The notes under the pieces: generated by a model
Told to the model about the DNA's origin: nothing
Database searches by the model: none
The model's input: only the letters and a program-made list of their open reading frames with translations
Assembly: GCA_023433775.1 (NCBI GenBank)
Contig: JAEYTY010000131.1
Span: forward strand, 1 to 24,849
DNA from: Pseudomonadota bacterium
GTDB lineage: Bacteria; Pseudomonadota; Alphaproteobacteria; Rhizobiales; Devosiaceae
Direction: 5' to 3'
Length of the DNA stretch: 24,849 nt
Program-made: the position numbers and the translations under genes
Part shown: piece after piece, positions 1 through 7,438 of the stretch
Layout of the letters: each line of letters opens with the position of its first letter
Numbering within the stretch: the stretch's first letter is position 1

Positions 1-13
1 CCTGGAGAACATA

Positions 14-1306
14 ATGGCCCTGCCGACGACCACCCGCCGCTCCTTCCTCAAAGGCGCTTCTGCCACTGCCGCTACCCTGCTTGCCGCCAAGACCCTCTTT
101 CCCGCCGGCGCCTTCGCGCAGGGCGCGGGTCCGGAAGTGTCCGGCACCAAGCTGGGCTATATCGCCCTCACCGATTCCGCCCCTCTGATCATCGCCAAGG
201 AAAAGGGCCTCTTCGACAAATATGGCCTGCCCGACATGGCCATCGAAAAGCAGGCGAGCTGGGGCGCGACGCGCGACAACATGGCCCTTGGTTCCGCCAG
301 TGGCGGCATTGATGGCGGCCACATCCTACGCCCCAAGGTCCACCTCTATTCGTCCGGCTCGGTGATGCAGAACAACCAGCCGCTGCCCATGTATACCCTG
401 CTCAACCTCAATGAGGACTGCCAGGGCCTGTCCGTGGCGCAGGCCTATGCCGAGACCGGCGTCGGCATCGACTCCAGCCCGCTCAAGGAAGCCTTTGCCA
501 AAGCCAAGGCCGAAGGCAAGGCGCCCTCCGCCGCCATGACCTTCCCCGGTGGCACCCACGATCTGTGGCTCCGCTACTGGCTCGCTGCCGGCGGCATTGT
601 CCCCAATGTCGATGTCGATGTCATCGTCGTGCCGCCTCCGCAAATGGTCGCCAATATGAAAGTCGGCACCATGGATGCCTTCTGCGTCGGCGAGCCGTGG
701 AACGAGCAACTCGTCAATCAGGGCATTGGCTTCACCGCCGCCACCACGGGCGAGCTCTGGTTCAACCATCCCGAAAAAATCCTCGGAATGCGCGCCGACT
801 GGGTCGATGCCAACCCACAAGCCACCAAGGCGATCCTCATGGCCGTGATGGAAGCCCAGCAATGGTGCGAAAGCATGGACAACAAGCAGGAGATGGCCGA
901 AATCATCGGCCGCCGCCAGTGGTACAATGTTCCCGTCGCCGACATCATCGGCCGCATCAAGGGCGACATCAATTACGGCAATGGCCGCGTCGAAACCGGC
1001 ACCAATCTCTACATGAAATTCTGGGGCGAAAACGGCTCGGTCTCCTATCCGTGGAAGAGCCTCGACACCTGGTTCATGACCGAGAACATCCGCTGGGGCT
1101 ATTTCCCGGCATCCACCGATGTGAAGGCGCTGGTCGACCAGACCAACCGCAGCGACCTCTGGCTCGAAGCCGCCGCCGAACTCGGCCTCACCAACCTGCC
1201 CTCGGGCGACAGCCGGGGCGTTGAAACCTTCTTTGACGGCAAGGTCTTCGATCCCGCCGATCCCCAGGCCTATCTCGACAGCCTCGACATCAAGTCGATG
1301 GCATAG
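14..1306 (+). CDS. nrtA: Nitrate ABC transporter substrate-binding protein (NrtA/CmpA family), Tat-exported
   Basis: This 430-aa protein is the periplasmic nitrate receptor that feeds the permease and ATPase encoded next. The N-terminus carries a twin-arginine signal (TRRSFLK, residues 7-13), then a hydrophobic Ala/Leu stretch and a likely cleavage site after AFA at residue 35. The mature part opens with LGYIALTDSAPLIIAKEKGLF and holds ASWGATRDN and GGIDGGHIL, typical of NrtA/CmpA receptors, and its length fits them. The ATG is preceded by a GGAG ribosome-binding site 6 bases upstream. It is the first gene of the nitrate operon visible here; its promoter lies before the window. The family also binds bicarbonate (CmpA), but neighbouring nasA makes nitrate or nitrite the likely ligand. 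Family call is firm; the ligand is inferred from context. Confidence 0.93.
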   Translation: MALPTTTRRSFLKGASATAATLLAAKTLFPAGAFAQGAGPEVSGTKLGYIALTDSAPLIIAKEKGLFDKYGLPDMAIEKQASWGATRDNMALGSASGGIDGGHILRPKVHLYSSGSVMQNNQPLPMYTLLNLNEDCQGLSVAQAYAETGVGIDSSPLKEAFAKAKAEGKAPSAAMTFPGGTHDLWLRYWLAAGGIVPNVDVDVIVVPPPQMVANMKVGTMDAFCVGEPWNEQLVNQGIGFTAATTGELWFNHPEKILGMRADWVDANPQATKAILMAVMEAQQWCESMDNKQEMAEIIGRRQWYNVPVADIIGRIKGDINYGNGRVETGTNLYMKFWGENGSVSYPWKSLDTWFMTENIRWGYFPASTDVKALVDQTNRSDLWLEAAAELGLTNLPSGDSRGVETFFDGKVFDPADPQAYLDSLDIKSMA

Positions 1307-1314
1307 CGCATTCT

Positions 1315-1335
1315 GGGTTCGCCCGGCGCGAACCC
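1315..1335. repeat. Perfect 8-bp stem-loop after nrtA
   Basis: GGGTTCGC (1315-1322) pairs exactly with GCGAACCC (1328-1335) around a 5-base loop, 9 bases after the nrtA stop codon. No run of T follows, so it is not a convincing intrinsic terminator. It more likely stabilises the nrtA 3' end, which would help make more binding protein than permease from one transcript. That role is inferred. Confidence 0.55.
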
Positions 1336-1343
1336 ACCACAAG

Positions 1344-1409
1344 GTCATTCCCGCGAAAGCGGGAACCCCTGTTTCCCAAAACTGAGGTCCCCGCTTTCGC
1401 GGGGATGAC
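1344..1409. repeat. REP-like double palindrome between nrtA and nrtB
   Basis: Two 24-base arms (1344-1367 and 1386-1409) are reverse complements with two mismatches. Each arm is itself a hairpin: CCCGC-GAAA-GCGGG on the left and CCCCGC-TTTC-GCGGGG on the right, separated by 18 bases. Short GTCAT...ATGAC-bounded palindromes like this are common dispersed intergenic repeats in alphaproteobacteria. Only this copy is in the window. It sits inside the operon, so it should be transcribed and may act as an mRNA-stabilising structure. Confidence 0.7.
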
Positions 1410-1449
1410 TCGGTGAAAGTCCGAAGTTGAACCCTTGAGGGAGAGCCCC

Positions 1450-2343
1450 ATGACCCTGCCCGCCACCGACGACAGCAATGTCACCGCCCTGCCCTTCAAG
1501 GGTAAATCCGCCACCGTCACCGCCATCGCGCCCCCGGCCCGCAAAATCGATTTCGCCGCCATCGGCGGCAATCTTGCCAAGAACATCATCCCGCCGCTGA
1601 TCGTGCTCGCCATCATCCTCACCGTCTGGCAGGTGGTGTTTTCCCAGCCCGGCTCGTCGCTGCCGCCGCCCAGCGAAGTCTGGAACCAGAGCTATGACCT
1701 GATCGTCGATCCCTTCTTCGTCTATGGCTCGCAGGATATCGGCCTCGGCCTTCGCGTCTTCACTTCGCTGCAGCGCGTCGCCATCGGCTTCGGCTTCGCG
1801 GCAATCATCGGCATCGCCATCGGCGCCGTGATCGGCCAGTCGATCTGGATGATGCGCGGGCTCGATCCGATCTTCCAGATCCTGCGTACCGTGCCGCCGC
1901 TGGCCTGGCTCCCCATTTCGCTCGCCGCCTTCATGGATAGCGGCCCCTCGGCCATCTTCGTCATCTTCATCACCGCCATCTGGCCGGTGATCATCAATAC
2001 CGCCGTGGGCGTGCGCAATATCCCCGAGGATTATCGCAATGTCGCCCGCGTCCTGCGCCTCAACCAGCTCGAATTCTTCACCCGCATCATGGTCCCCGCC
2101 GCCGCGCCCTATATCTTCTCCGGCCTGCGCATCGGTGTCGGCCTCTCCTGGCTCGCCATTGTCGCCGCCGAAATGCTCACCGGCGGCGTCGGCATCGGCT
2201 TCTTCATCTGGGATGCGTGGAACAGCTCCCGCCTGACCGACATCATCGTCGCGCTCATCTATATCGGCGTCGTCGGCTTCATCCTCGATCGCCTCGTCGC
2301 CCTTATCGGCTCCATCGTCACCCGCGGCACCAGCGCAAGTTGA
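1450..2343 (+). CDS. nrtB: Nitrate ABC transporter permease (NtrB/NrtB family)
   Basis: This 297-aa inner-membrane permease forms the transport channel for nitrate. Several hydrophobic segments are visible (for example IIPPLIVLAIILTVWQVVF near residues 39-57). The cytoplasmic coupling segment that docks on the ATPase runs NVARVLRLNQLEFFTRIMVP, followed by a GLRIGVGLSWLAIVAAEML helix, typical of the taurine/nitrate/sulfonate permease group. The ATG at 1450 is preferred over a TTG at 1435 because the purine-rich GAGGGAG lies just upstream of it. The REP-like palindrome separates it from nrtA and a repeat element separates it from the ATPase gene. Family is secure; the substrate follows from the operon. 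Confidence 0.92.
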   Translation: MTLPATDDSNVTALPFKGKSATVTAIAPPARKIDFAAIGGNLAKNIIPPLIVLAIILTVWQVVFSQPGSSLPPPSEVWNQSYDLIVDPFFVYGSQDIGLGLRVFTSLQRVAIGFGFAAIIGIAIGAVIGQSIWMMRGLDPIFQILRTVPPLAWLPISLAAFMDSGPSAIFVIFITAIWPVIINTAVGVRNIPEDYRNVARVLRLNQLEFFTRIMVPAAAPYIFSGLRIGVGLSWLAIVAAEMLTGGVGIGFFIWDAWNSSRLTDIIVALIYIGVVGFILDRLVALIGSIVTRGTSAS

Positions 2344-2370
2344 TGAGCGTGTTTCAACCCGGCATCCATC

Positions 2371-2519
2371 GGCTCCTTCCCTCCCTCCCCCTTGAGGGGA
2401 GGGTAGCGCCGCTAGGCCTGCAGGGCCGTAGCAAAGCTGGGGTGGGGGTCCGTCGGTGGGCCACACAACCACCCCCTCCCTCGATCCCTCCCCTCAAGGG
2501 GGAGGGAGGCGAAAGAGCC
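2371..2519. mobile_element. MITE-like inverted-repeat element, copy A (intergenic)
   Basis: A ~149-bp element fills most of the gap between the permease and ATPase genes. Perfect 24-bp inverted repeats (2380-2403 and 2486-2509, core CCCCTTGAGGGG type) bound it, and weaker outer GGCTC/GAGCC ends extend to 2371 and 2519. The interior contains the small palindrome TAGCGCCGCTA and a G-rich/C-rich pair, so transcribed RNA could fold into one long hairpin. It encodes no transposase and I see no clear target duplication. Copy B lies exactly 2,280 bases downstream and aligns with no gap, differing mainly in the middle. Confidence 0.8.
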
Positions 2520-2560
2520 AATCCATCCAGCTTGTCCAATCAACCTCAGGGACAAAGATC

Positions 2561-3352
2561 ATGACCTATCTGCAAATCTCCGCCGTCGGCAAAACCTTCA
2601 CCCGGGGCGCTGCCACCACCGAGGTGCTGCGCGATATCAATCTCGATATCGAAAAGGGTGAATATGTCTCCATCATCGGCCATTCAGGCTGCGGCAAGTC
2701 CACCCTGCTCAATCTTGTCGCCGGCCTGACGGAAGTGTCCACCGGCGGCATCATTCTCGAAAATGCCGAGGTCCACACCCCCGGCCCAGACCGCGCCGTG
2801 GTTTTCCAAAACCATTCCCTGCTGCCCTGGCTCACCGTCTACGAAAACGTCAATCTCGCCGTCGCCAAGGTCTTCGGGCGCACCAAAACGCCCGCCCAGC
2901 GCCATGAATGGATCATGGACAATCTCAACCTCGTCCAGATGGCCCATGCCAAGGACAAGCGTCCCACCGAAATTTCCGGCGGCATGAAGCAGCGCGTTGG
3001 CATTGCCCGCGCCCTCGCCATGGAGCCGAAAATCCTGCTGCTCGACGAGCCCTTCGGCGCGCTCGACGCCCTCACCCGCGCCCATCTTCAGGACCAGATG
3101 ATGGAAATCCACCAGCGGCTGGGCAATACCATGATCATGATCACCCATGACGTGGACGAGGCCGTGCTGCTGTCCGACCGTATCGTGATGATGACCAATG
3201 GCCCCGCCGCCACCATCGGCGAAGTGCTCGAAGTCCCGCTCGAGCGCCCCCGCCGCCGGCTCGACCTCGCCACCGACCGCACCTATCTCAAGTGCCGCGA
3301 AGCCGTGCTCAAATTCCTCTATGAGCGCCACCGTTTCGTGGAAGCGGCGTGA
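2561..3352 (+). CDS. nrtC: Nitrate ABC transporter ATP-binding protein (NrtC/NrtD/TauB family)
   Basis: This 263-aa cytoplasmic ATPase powers nitrate import. Walker A is GHSGCGKST (residues 40-48). The signature SGGMKQRVGIARA, Walker B ILLLDEPFGALD and switch histidine in MIMITHDVDEA follow in normal order. The reading frame is open further upstream, but that extension is encoded by the repeat element, so the ATG at 2561 that starts MTYLQISAVGKTF is chosen; it matches where the family begins. It is a single-domain ATPase, so it lacks the substrate-binding-like C-terminal domain of cyanobacterial NrtC. Its stop is 7 bases before the next start, indicating tight co-expression. Confidence 0.92.
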   Translation: MTYLQISAVGKTFTRGAATTEVLRDINLDIEKGEYVSIIGHSGCGKSTLLNLVAGLTEVSTGGIILENAEVHTPGPDRAVVFQNHSLLPWLTVYENVNLAVAKVFGRTKTPAQRHEWIMDNLNLVQMAHAKDKRPTEISGGMKQRVGIARALAMEPKILLLDEPFGALDALTRAHLQDQMMEIHQRLGNTMIMITHDVDEAVLLSDRIVMMTNGPAATIGEVLEVPLERPRRRLDLATDRTYLKCREAVLKFLYERHRFVEAA

Positions 3353-3359
3353 TCCTCGA

Positions 3360-4826
3360 ATGGCGGAAAAACTCGTCATTATCGGCAATGGCATGGCGCC
3401 GGGACGGATGCTTGAGCATCTCCTCGACGCCGACCCGGCGCGCTACGACATCACCATTTTCAACGCCGAGCCGCGCGTCAATTACAACCGCCTCATGCTC
3501 TCGCCGGTACTGGCCGGCGAGAAGACGTTTGCCGACATCATCACCCACGATGATCACTGGTATGCCAGCCACAACATCACGCTCCACAAGGCTGCGCCCG
3601 TTTCGCTGATCGACCGCGTCAACAAGCGTGTTCTTTCCACCAATAGTGTCGTGGCGGACTATGATCGCCTGGTGATCGCCACGGGCTCCAACCCCTTCGT
3701 GCCACCTCTGCCGGGCACCAATCTTCCCGGCGTCATCACCTTCCGCGACCTCGACAATGTCGAAGCCATGATCGCCGCCAGCGCGTGCGGCGGCCACGCC
3801 GTCATTCTCGGCGGCGGCATTCTCGGCCTCGAAGCCGCCGCCGCTCTGCGCCTCCGCGGCATGGCGGTCACCGTCCTTCATCGCTCGGCCAATATCATGG
3901 AGCGCCAGCTCGATCCCGCCGCCGGCAAACTGCTCGCAAGAGCATTGGTCGACCGTGGCATCACCATCCTCACCAATGCCCACACCGCCGAAATCATCGG
4001 GCCGGATTGCGTCACCGCCATTCGCCTGAATGATGGAAGCGAAATCCCCGCCGATCTCTTCGTCATGGCCGTCGGCATCGCCCCAAATACGGGCCTCGCC
4101 CGCGCCGCCGGTCTCGCCGTCAATCGCGGCATCGTCGTCGATGACCAGATGCGCACCGACGATCCGCATATCTATGCGCTGGGCGAATGCGCCGAACATC
4201 GCGGCCAGTGCTATGGTCTCGTCGCGCCGCTCTACGACATGGCGGAAACCCTCGCGCAGACGCTTCTCGGCGCGGAGGCAGTCTATAACGGATCGCTCAC
4301 CGCCACCCGTCTCAAGGTCACCGGCATAGACGTGTTTTCGGCGGGCGATTTCAAGACCGCCCCCGACCGCGAAGACATCGTCCTCCACGACGCCAGTGCC
4401 GGCATCTATAAACGCCTCATCCTCAAAAACGACCGCCTCATCGGCGCCGTCCTTTATGGCGAAACCGCTGACGGCCCGTGGTTCTTCGATCTCATCCAGG
4501 GCGGCGCCGACACGCGCGCCATGCGTGACACGCTGATATTCGGTCCGTCCTATCAGGGGAGTGCCCCGCTGGACCCTATGGTGGCCGTTGCAGCCTCGCA
4601 GGATAATCTCCGCTGCAACGGCCTGAATTCTCGTGGTCTTCGGACGGTAGGTCTCCTGCCCTCCCTCCCCCTTGAGCGGAGGGTAGCGCCGCTAGGCCCA
4701 TCGGGCCGTAGCAAAGCTGGGGTGGGGGTGGTTTTGTTTTCCTCTGATGGACCCCCACCCTCGTTCCCTCCCCTCAAGGGGGAGGGAGGCGAAGGAACCA
4801 AAAACACCTACCGGCAAGCCGCATGA
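3360..4826 (+). CDS. NirB-like FAD/NAD(P)H oxidoreductase, probable electron donor of NasA, with repeat-derived C-terminus
   Basis: This 488-aa protein resembles the N-terminal flavin module of nitrite reductase NirB and of nitrate reductase electron-transfer subunits. An FAD-binding IIGNGMAPGRMLEHLL starts at residue 6, the NAD(P)H fold carries AVILGGGILGLEAAAALR near residue 145, and LKVTGIDVFSAGDF is a NirB hallmark. It lacks the sulfite-reductase-like catalytic half, so it cannot itself reduce nitrite. The likely role is passing electrons from NAD(P)H to NasA. After APLDPMVAVAA, where NirB continues into a BFD-type [2Fe-2S] domain, only CNGLNSRG remains. Residues ~431-480 are then encoded by repeat copy B. 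The stop overlaps the nasA start as ATGA. No clear ribosome-binding site precedes the ATG. Exact partner is inferred. Confidence 0.85.
   Translation: MAEKLVIIGNGMAPGRMLEHLLDADPARYDITIFNAEPRVNYNRLMLSPVLAGEKTFADIITHDDHWYASHNITLHKAAPVSLIDRVNKRVLSTNSVVADYDRLVIATGSNPFVPPLPGTNLPGVITFRDLDNVEAMIAASACGGHAVILGGGILGLEAAAALRLRGMAVTVLHRSANIMERQLDPAAGKLLARALVDRGITILTNAHTAEIIGPDCVTAIRLNDGSEIPADLFVMAVGIAPNTGLARAAGLAVNRGIVVDDQMRTDDPHIYALGECAEHRGQCYGLVAPLYDMAETLAQTLLGAEAVYNGSLTATRLKVTGIDVFSAGDFKTAPDREDIVLHDASAGIYKRLILKNDRLIGAVLYGETADGPWFFDLIQGGADTRAMRDTLIFGPSYQGSAPLDPMVAVAASQDNLRCNGLNSRGLRTVGLLPSLPLERRVAPLGPSGRSKAGVGVVLFSSDGPPPSFPPLKGEGGEGTKNTYRQAA
4651..4799. mobile_element. MITE-like inverted-repeat element, copy B (inside a coding region)
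   Basis: This is the second copy of the element at 2371-2519. Its 24-bp inverted ends are at 4660-4683 and 4766-4789 with a single mismatch. The length is identical to copy A; the interior differs mostly around 4727-4750. It lies wholly inside the 3' end of the NirB-like gene, whose frame stays open through it and gives a Pro/Gly-rich tail (starting LLPSLPLERRVAPLG). The frame runs on to the ATGA overlap with nasA. No transposase or clear target duplication is visible. Confidence 0.8.
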
Positions 4827-7438
4827 CCACAACCCGCACCACCTGCCCCTATTGCGGCGTCGGTTGCGGCGTCCTCGCAACTCCCCAACCGGACGGCAGC
4901 GTTACCATTGCGGGTGATCCCGATCACCCCGCCAATTTTGGCCGCCTTTGCTCCAAAGGTTCGGCCTTGGGGGAAACGCTCTCACTCGAAGGCCGCCTGC
5001 TTCACCCCGAAATCAACGACAGGCGCGCGAGCTGGGACGAAGCGCTCGACTTTGTCGCGAGTACCTTCAAGCAAACCATCGCCGAACATGGCCCGAATGC
5101 CGTTGCCATCTACGGTTCCGGCCAGCTTCTCACCGAGGACTACTACGTCGCCAACAAGCTGATGAAAGGCTTCATCGGCTCAGCCAATATCGACACCAAT
5201 TCCCGCCTCTGCATGGCCTCGTCCGTCGCCGGCCACAAGCACGCCTTCGGCTCCGACACCGTCCCCGGCAATTACGAGGATTTGGAGCAGGCTGACCTGA
5301 TCGTGCTGGTCGGCTCCAATCTCGGCTGGTGCCACCCGGTGCTCTATCAGCGCATTGCCGCCGCCCGGACCGCGCGCCCGGAAATGAAGGTCGTCCTCAT
5401 CGACCCCCGCCGCACCGTCACCAATGACATTGCCGAACTCCACCTGCCCATCGCCCCCGATGGGGACAGCGCCCTGTTCGTCGGCCTTCTCGCCCATCTC
5501 GCGCAGAATGGCGCCACCGACCCCGACTATATCGCCGCCCATACGACCGGCTTCGACGCCGCCCTGCTGGCCGCCGAAGATTGGGACGTTGCCCGCGTCG
5601 CCGAAGCCACCGGCCTCGCCCCTCTGGCAATCAGCCGCTTTTACGATCTCTTCGCTCGCACCGAAAAAGTCGTCACCGTCTATTCGCAGGGCGTCAATCA
5701 GTCCGCCTCCGGCACGGACAAGGTCAATGCCATCATCAATTGCCATCTGGCGACGGGCCGCATTGGCCATCCTGGCATGGGGCCCTTCTCGGTCACCGGC
5801 CAGCCCAACGCCATGGGCGGGCGCGAAGTCGGCGGCCTCGCGAATATGCTGGCCGCCCATATGGACTTCACCGCCGAGTCCATTGCCCGTGTCTCCCGCT
5901 TCTGGGGCGCGCCCGGCATAGCCCAGCAACCGGGCCTGAAAGCCGTCGATCTCTTCGCCGCCATGGCGCGCGGCGAGATCAGGGCCGTCTGGATAATGGC
6001 CACCAACCCGGTCGATTCCATGCCCGAGGCCGACGCCGTCCGCGCCGTGCTCCAGGCCTGCCCCTTCGTCGTCGTCTCCGACATGAACCGCAATACCGAC
6101 ACGATGGCGTTCGCTCATGTCCGCCTGCCCGCCGCCGGCTGGGGCGAAAAGGATGGCACGGTCACCAATTCAGAGCGCCGCATTTCCCGCCAGCGCCCCT
6201 TCCTCCCCCTGCCCGGCGAGGCAAAGCCCGACTGGTGGATCATCAAGGAAGTCGCCCGCCGCCTCGGCCATGGCCGCGCCTTTTCCTATTTCTCCCCCGC
6301 CCAGATTTTCGCCGAACACGCCGCCCTCTCGTCTTACGAAAATGACGGCACCCGCGACTTCGACCTCTCCGGCCTCTCCGGCACGGACTACGAAAACCTC
6401 GCCCCGGTCCAATGGCCCGTTCGCCACAAGCCAAAAGCCCGCATGTTCAGCGACGGCCATTTCTTCACGCCGGATGGCAAGGCCCGTTTCGTCCCCATCC
6501 AGCCTCCCCCGCCCTTCGCGCCCGCGCCCGGAACCTTCATCCTCAACACGGGCCGCGTGCGCGATCACTGGCACACCATGACCCGCACCGGCAAAGCTGC
6601 CCGCCTCTCCGCCCACATGGCCGAGCCCTTCGTCGAAATTCACCCCGCCGATGCCGAAGCGCTGAACATCCGCCGCGCCAGCCTCGTCCGCCTCTCGAGC
6701 CGCCATGGCAGCGCAACTGTCCGTGCCCTCGTCACCGACCGCCAGCGCCGCGGCCAGCTCTTCTCGCCCATGCACTGGACCGACCAGTTCGCCTCCAATG
6801 GCCGCGTCGATGCCCTGGTTACGGCCAAGACCGATCCCGTCTCGGGCCAGCCCGCCCTCAAAATGGCGCAGGTCCATGCCGAACCCGCCGCGATTGCGCT
6901 CTACAGCTTCTTCGTCGCCCCCGAAAAACCCGCCCTTTCCAGCGACTATTGGGCCATAGCTCCCGCCCCCGGGGGCTGGCGCGGCGAACTCGGCTTTGCT
7001 GCCGAACCCGCAGACTGGCCTGCCTTCCTCGCCGACACCTTCGGCACGAGTGCCGCCTTCCAGTCCATCCGCAACGAGCATTCCGGCCGCCGCGCCTTTG
7101 CCCTGATCGACAATGGCCGCCTCACCGCCGCGCTCTACCTCTCGCCCGACCCGGTCCTCGTTTCCCGCCAATGGGCCGTCGGCCTCCTCGCCGAAACCGA
7201 TCTCACCGCCTCCACAGTGCTCGCCGGACGCCCCGGCGCAGACCGTCCCGATGGCGGCGCCATTGTCTGCTCGTGCTTTTCGGTGGGCATCAACACCATC
7301 ACCCAGGCGGTCAGCCATCACGGCTGCTCATCCGTCGAAGCCGTCGGCGCCCTCACCCGCGCCGGCACCAATTGCGGCTCCTGCCGCGCCGAAATCAGGG
7401 GAATCCTCGATGCAAACCATCTCGCCGCAGCCGAATAG
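4823..7438 (+). CDS. nasA: Assimilatory nitrate reductase catalytic subunit (molybdopterin, NasA)
   Basis: This 871-aa cytoplasmic enzyme reduces nitrate to nitrite. The N-terminus binds a [4Fe-4S] cluster through C8, C11, C15 and C43. C130 in NSRLCMASSVAG matches the molybdenum-coordinating cysteine of Nap/Nas enzymes. SNLGWCHPV, NPVDSMPEAD and TNSERRISRQRPFLP belong to the bis-MGD core, and the molydopterin-dinucleotide domain follows near residue 570. The C-terminus carries a BFD-like [2Fe-2S] domain with C816, C818, C851 and C854, as in Klebsiella-type NasA. That domain is the likely entry point for electrons from the flavoprotein encoded just upstream. The start overlaps the upstream stop (ATGA) and the end overlaps cysG by 29 bases. 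Confidence 0.96.
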   Translation: MTTTRTTCPYCGVGCGVLATPQPDGSVTIAGDPDHPANFGRLCSKGSALGETLSLEGRLLHPEINDRRASWDEALDFVASTFKQTIAEHGPNAVAIYGSGQLLTEDYYVANKLMKGFIGSANIDTNSRLCMASSVAGHKHAFGSDTVPGNYEDLEQADLIVLVGSNLGWCHPVLYQRIAAARTARPEMKVVLIDPRRTVTNDIAELHLPIAPDGDSALFVGLLAHLAQNGATDPDYIAAHTTGFDAALLAAEDWDVARVAEATGLAPLAISRFYDLFARTEKVVTVYSQGVNQSASGTDKVNAIINCHLATGRIGHPGMGPFSVTGQPNAMGGREVGGLANMLAAHMDFTAESIARVSRFWGAPGIAQQPGLKAVDLFAAMARGEIRAVWIMATNPVDSMPEADAVRAVLQACPFVVVSDMNRNTDTMAFAHVRLPAAGWGEKDGTVTNSERRISRQRPFLPLPGEAKPDWWIIKEVARRLGHGRAFSYFSPAQIFAEHAALSSYENDGTRDFDLSGLSGTDYENLAPVQWPVRHKPKARMFSDGHFFTPDGKARFVPIQPPPPFAPAPGTFILNTGRVRDHWHTMTRTGKAARLSAHMAEPFVEIHPADAEALNIRRASLVRLSSRHGSATVRALVTDRQRRGQLFSPMHWTDQFASNGRVDALVTAKTDPVSGQPALKMAQVHAEPAAIALYSFFVAPEKPALSSDYWAIAPAPGGWRGELGFAAEPADWPAFLADTFGTSAAFQSIRNEHSGRRAFALIDNGRLTAALYLSPDPVLVSRQWAVGLLAETDLTASTVLAGRPGADRPDGGAIVCSCFSVGINTITQAVSHHGCSSVEAVGALTRAGTNCGSCRAEIRGILDANHLAAAE

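Noticed and set aside
326..1348. 340-aa minus-strand open frame opposite nrtA
   Set aside because: Composition is typical of antisense shadows (GGG/Ala/Asp/His), with no motifs.
3347..3368. CTCGAATGGCGGA match between the start of the NirB-like gene and 14745-14757
   Set aside because: A 13-base match without the rest of the repeat and within coding sequence; most likely chance.
2371..4799. Regularly spaced repeats considered as a CRISPR-like array
   Set aside because: Only two copies 2.3 kb apart with genes between, each with its own inverted ends; this is a MITE-like element.
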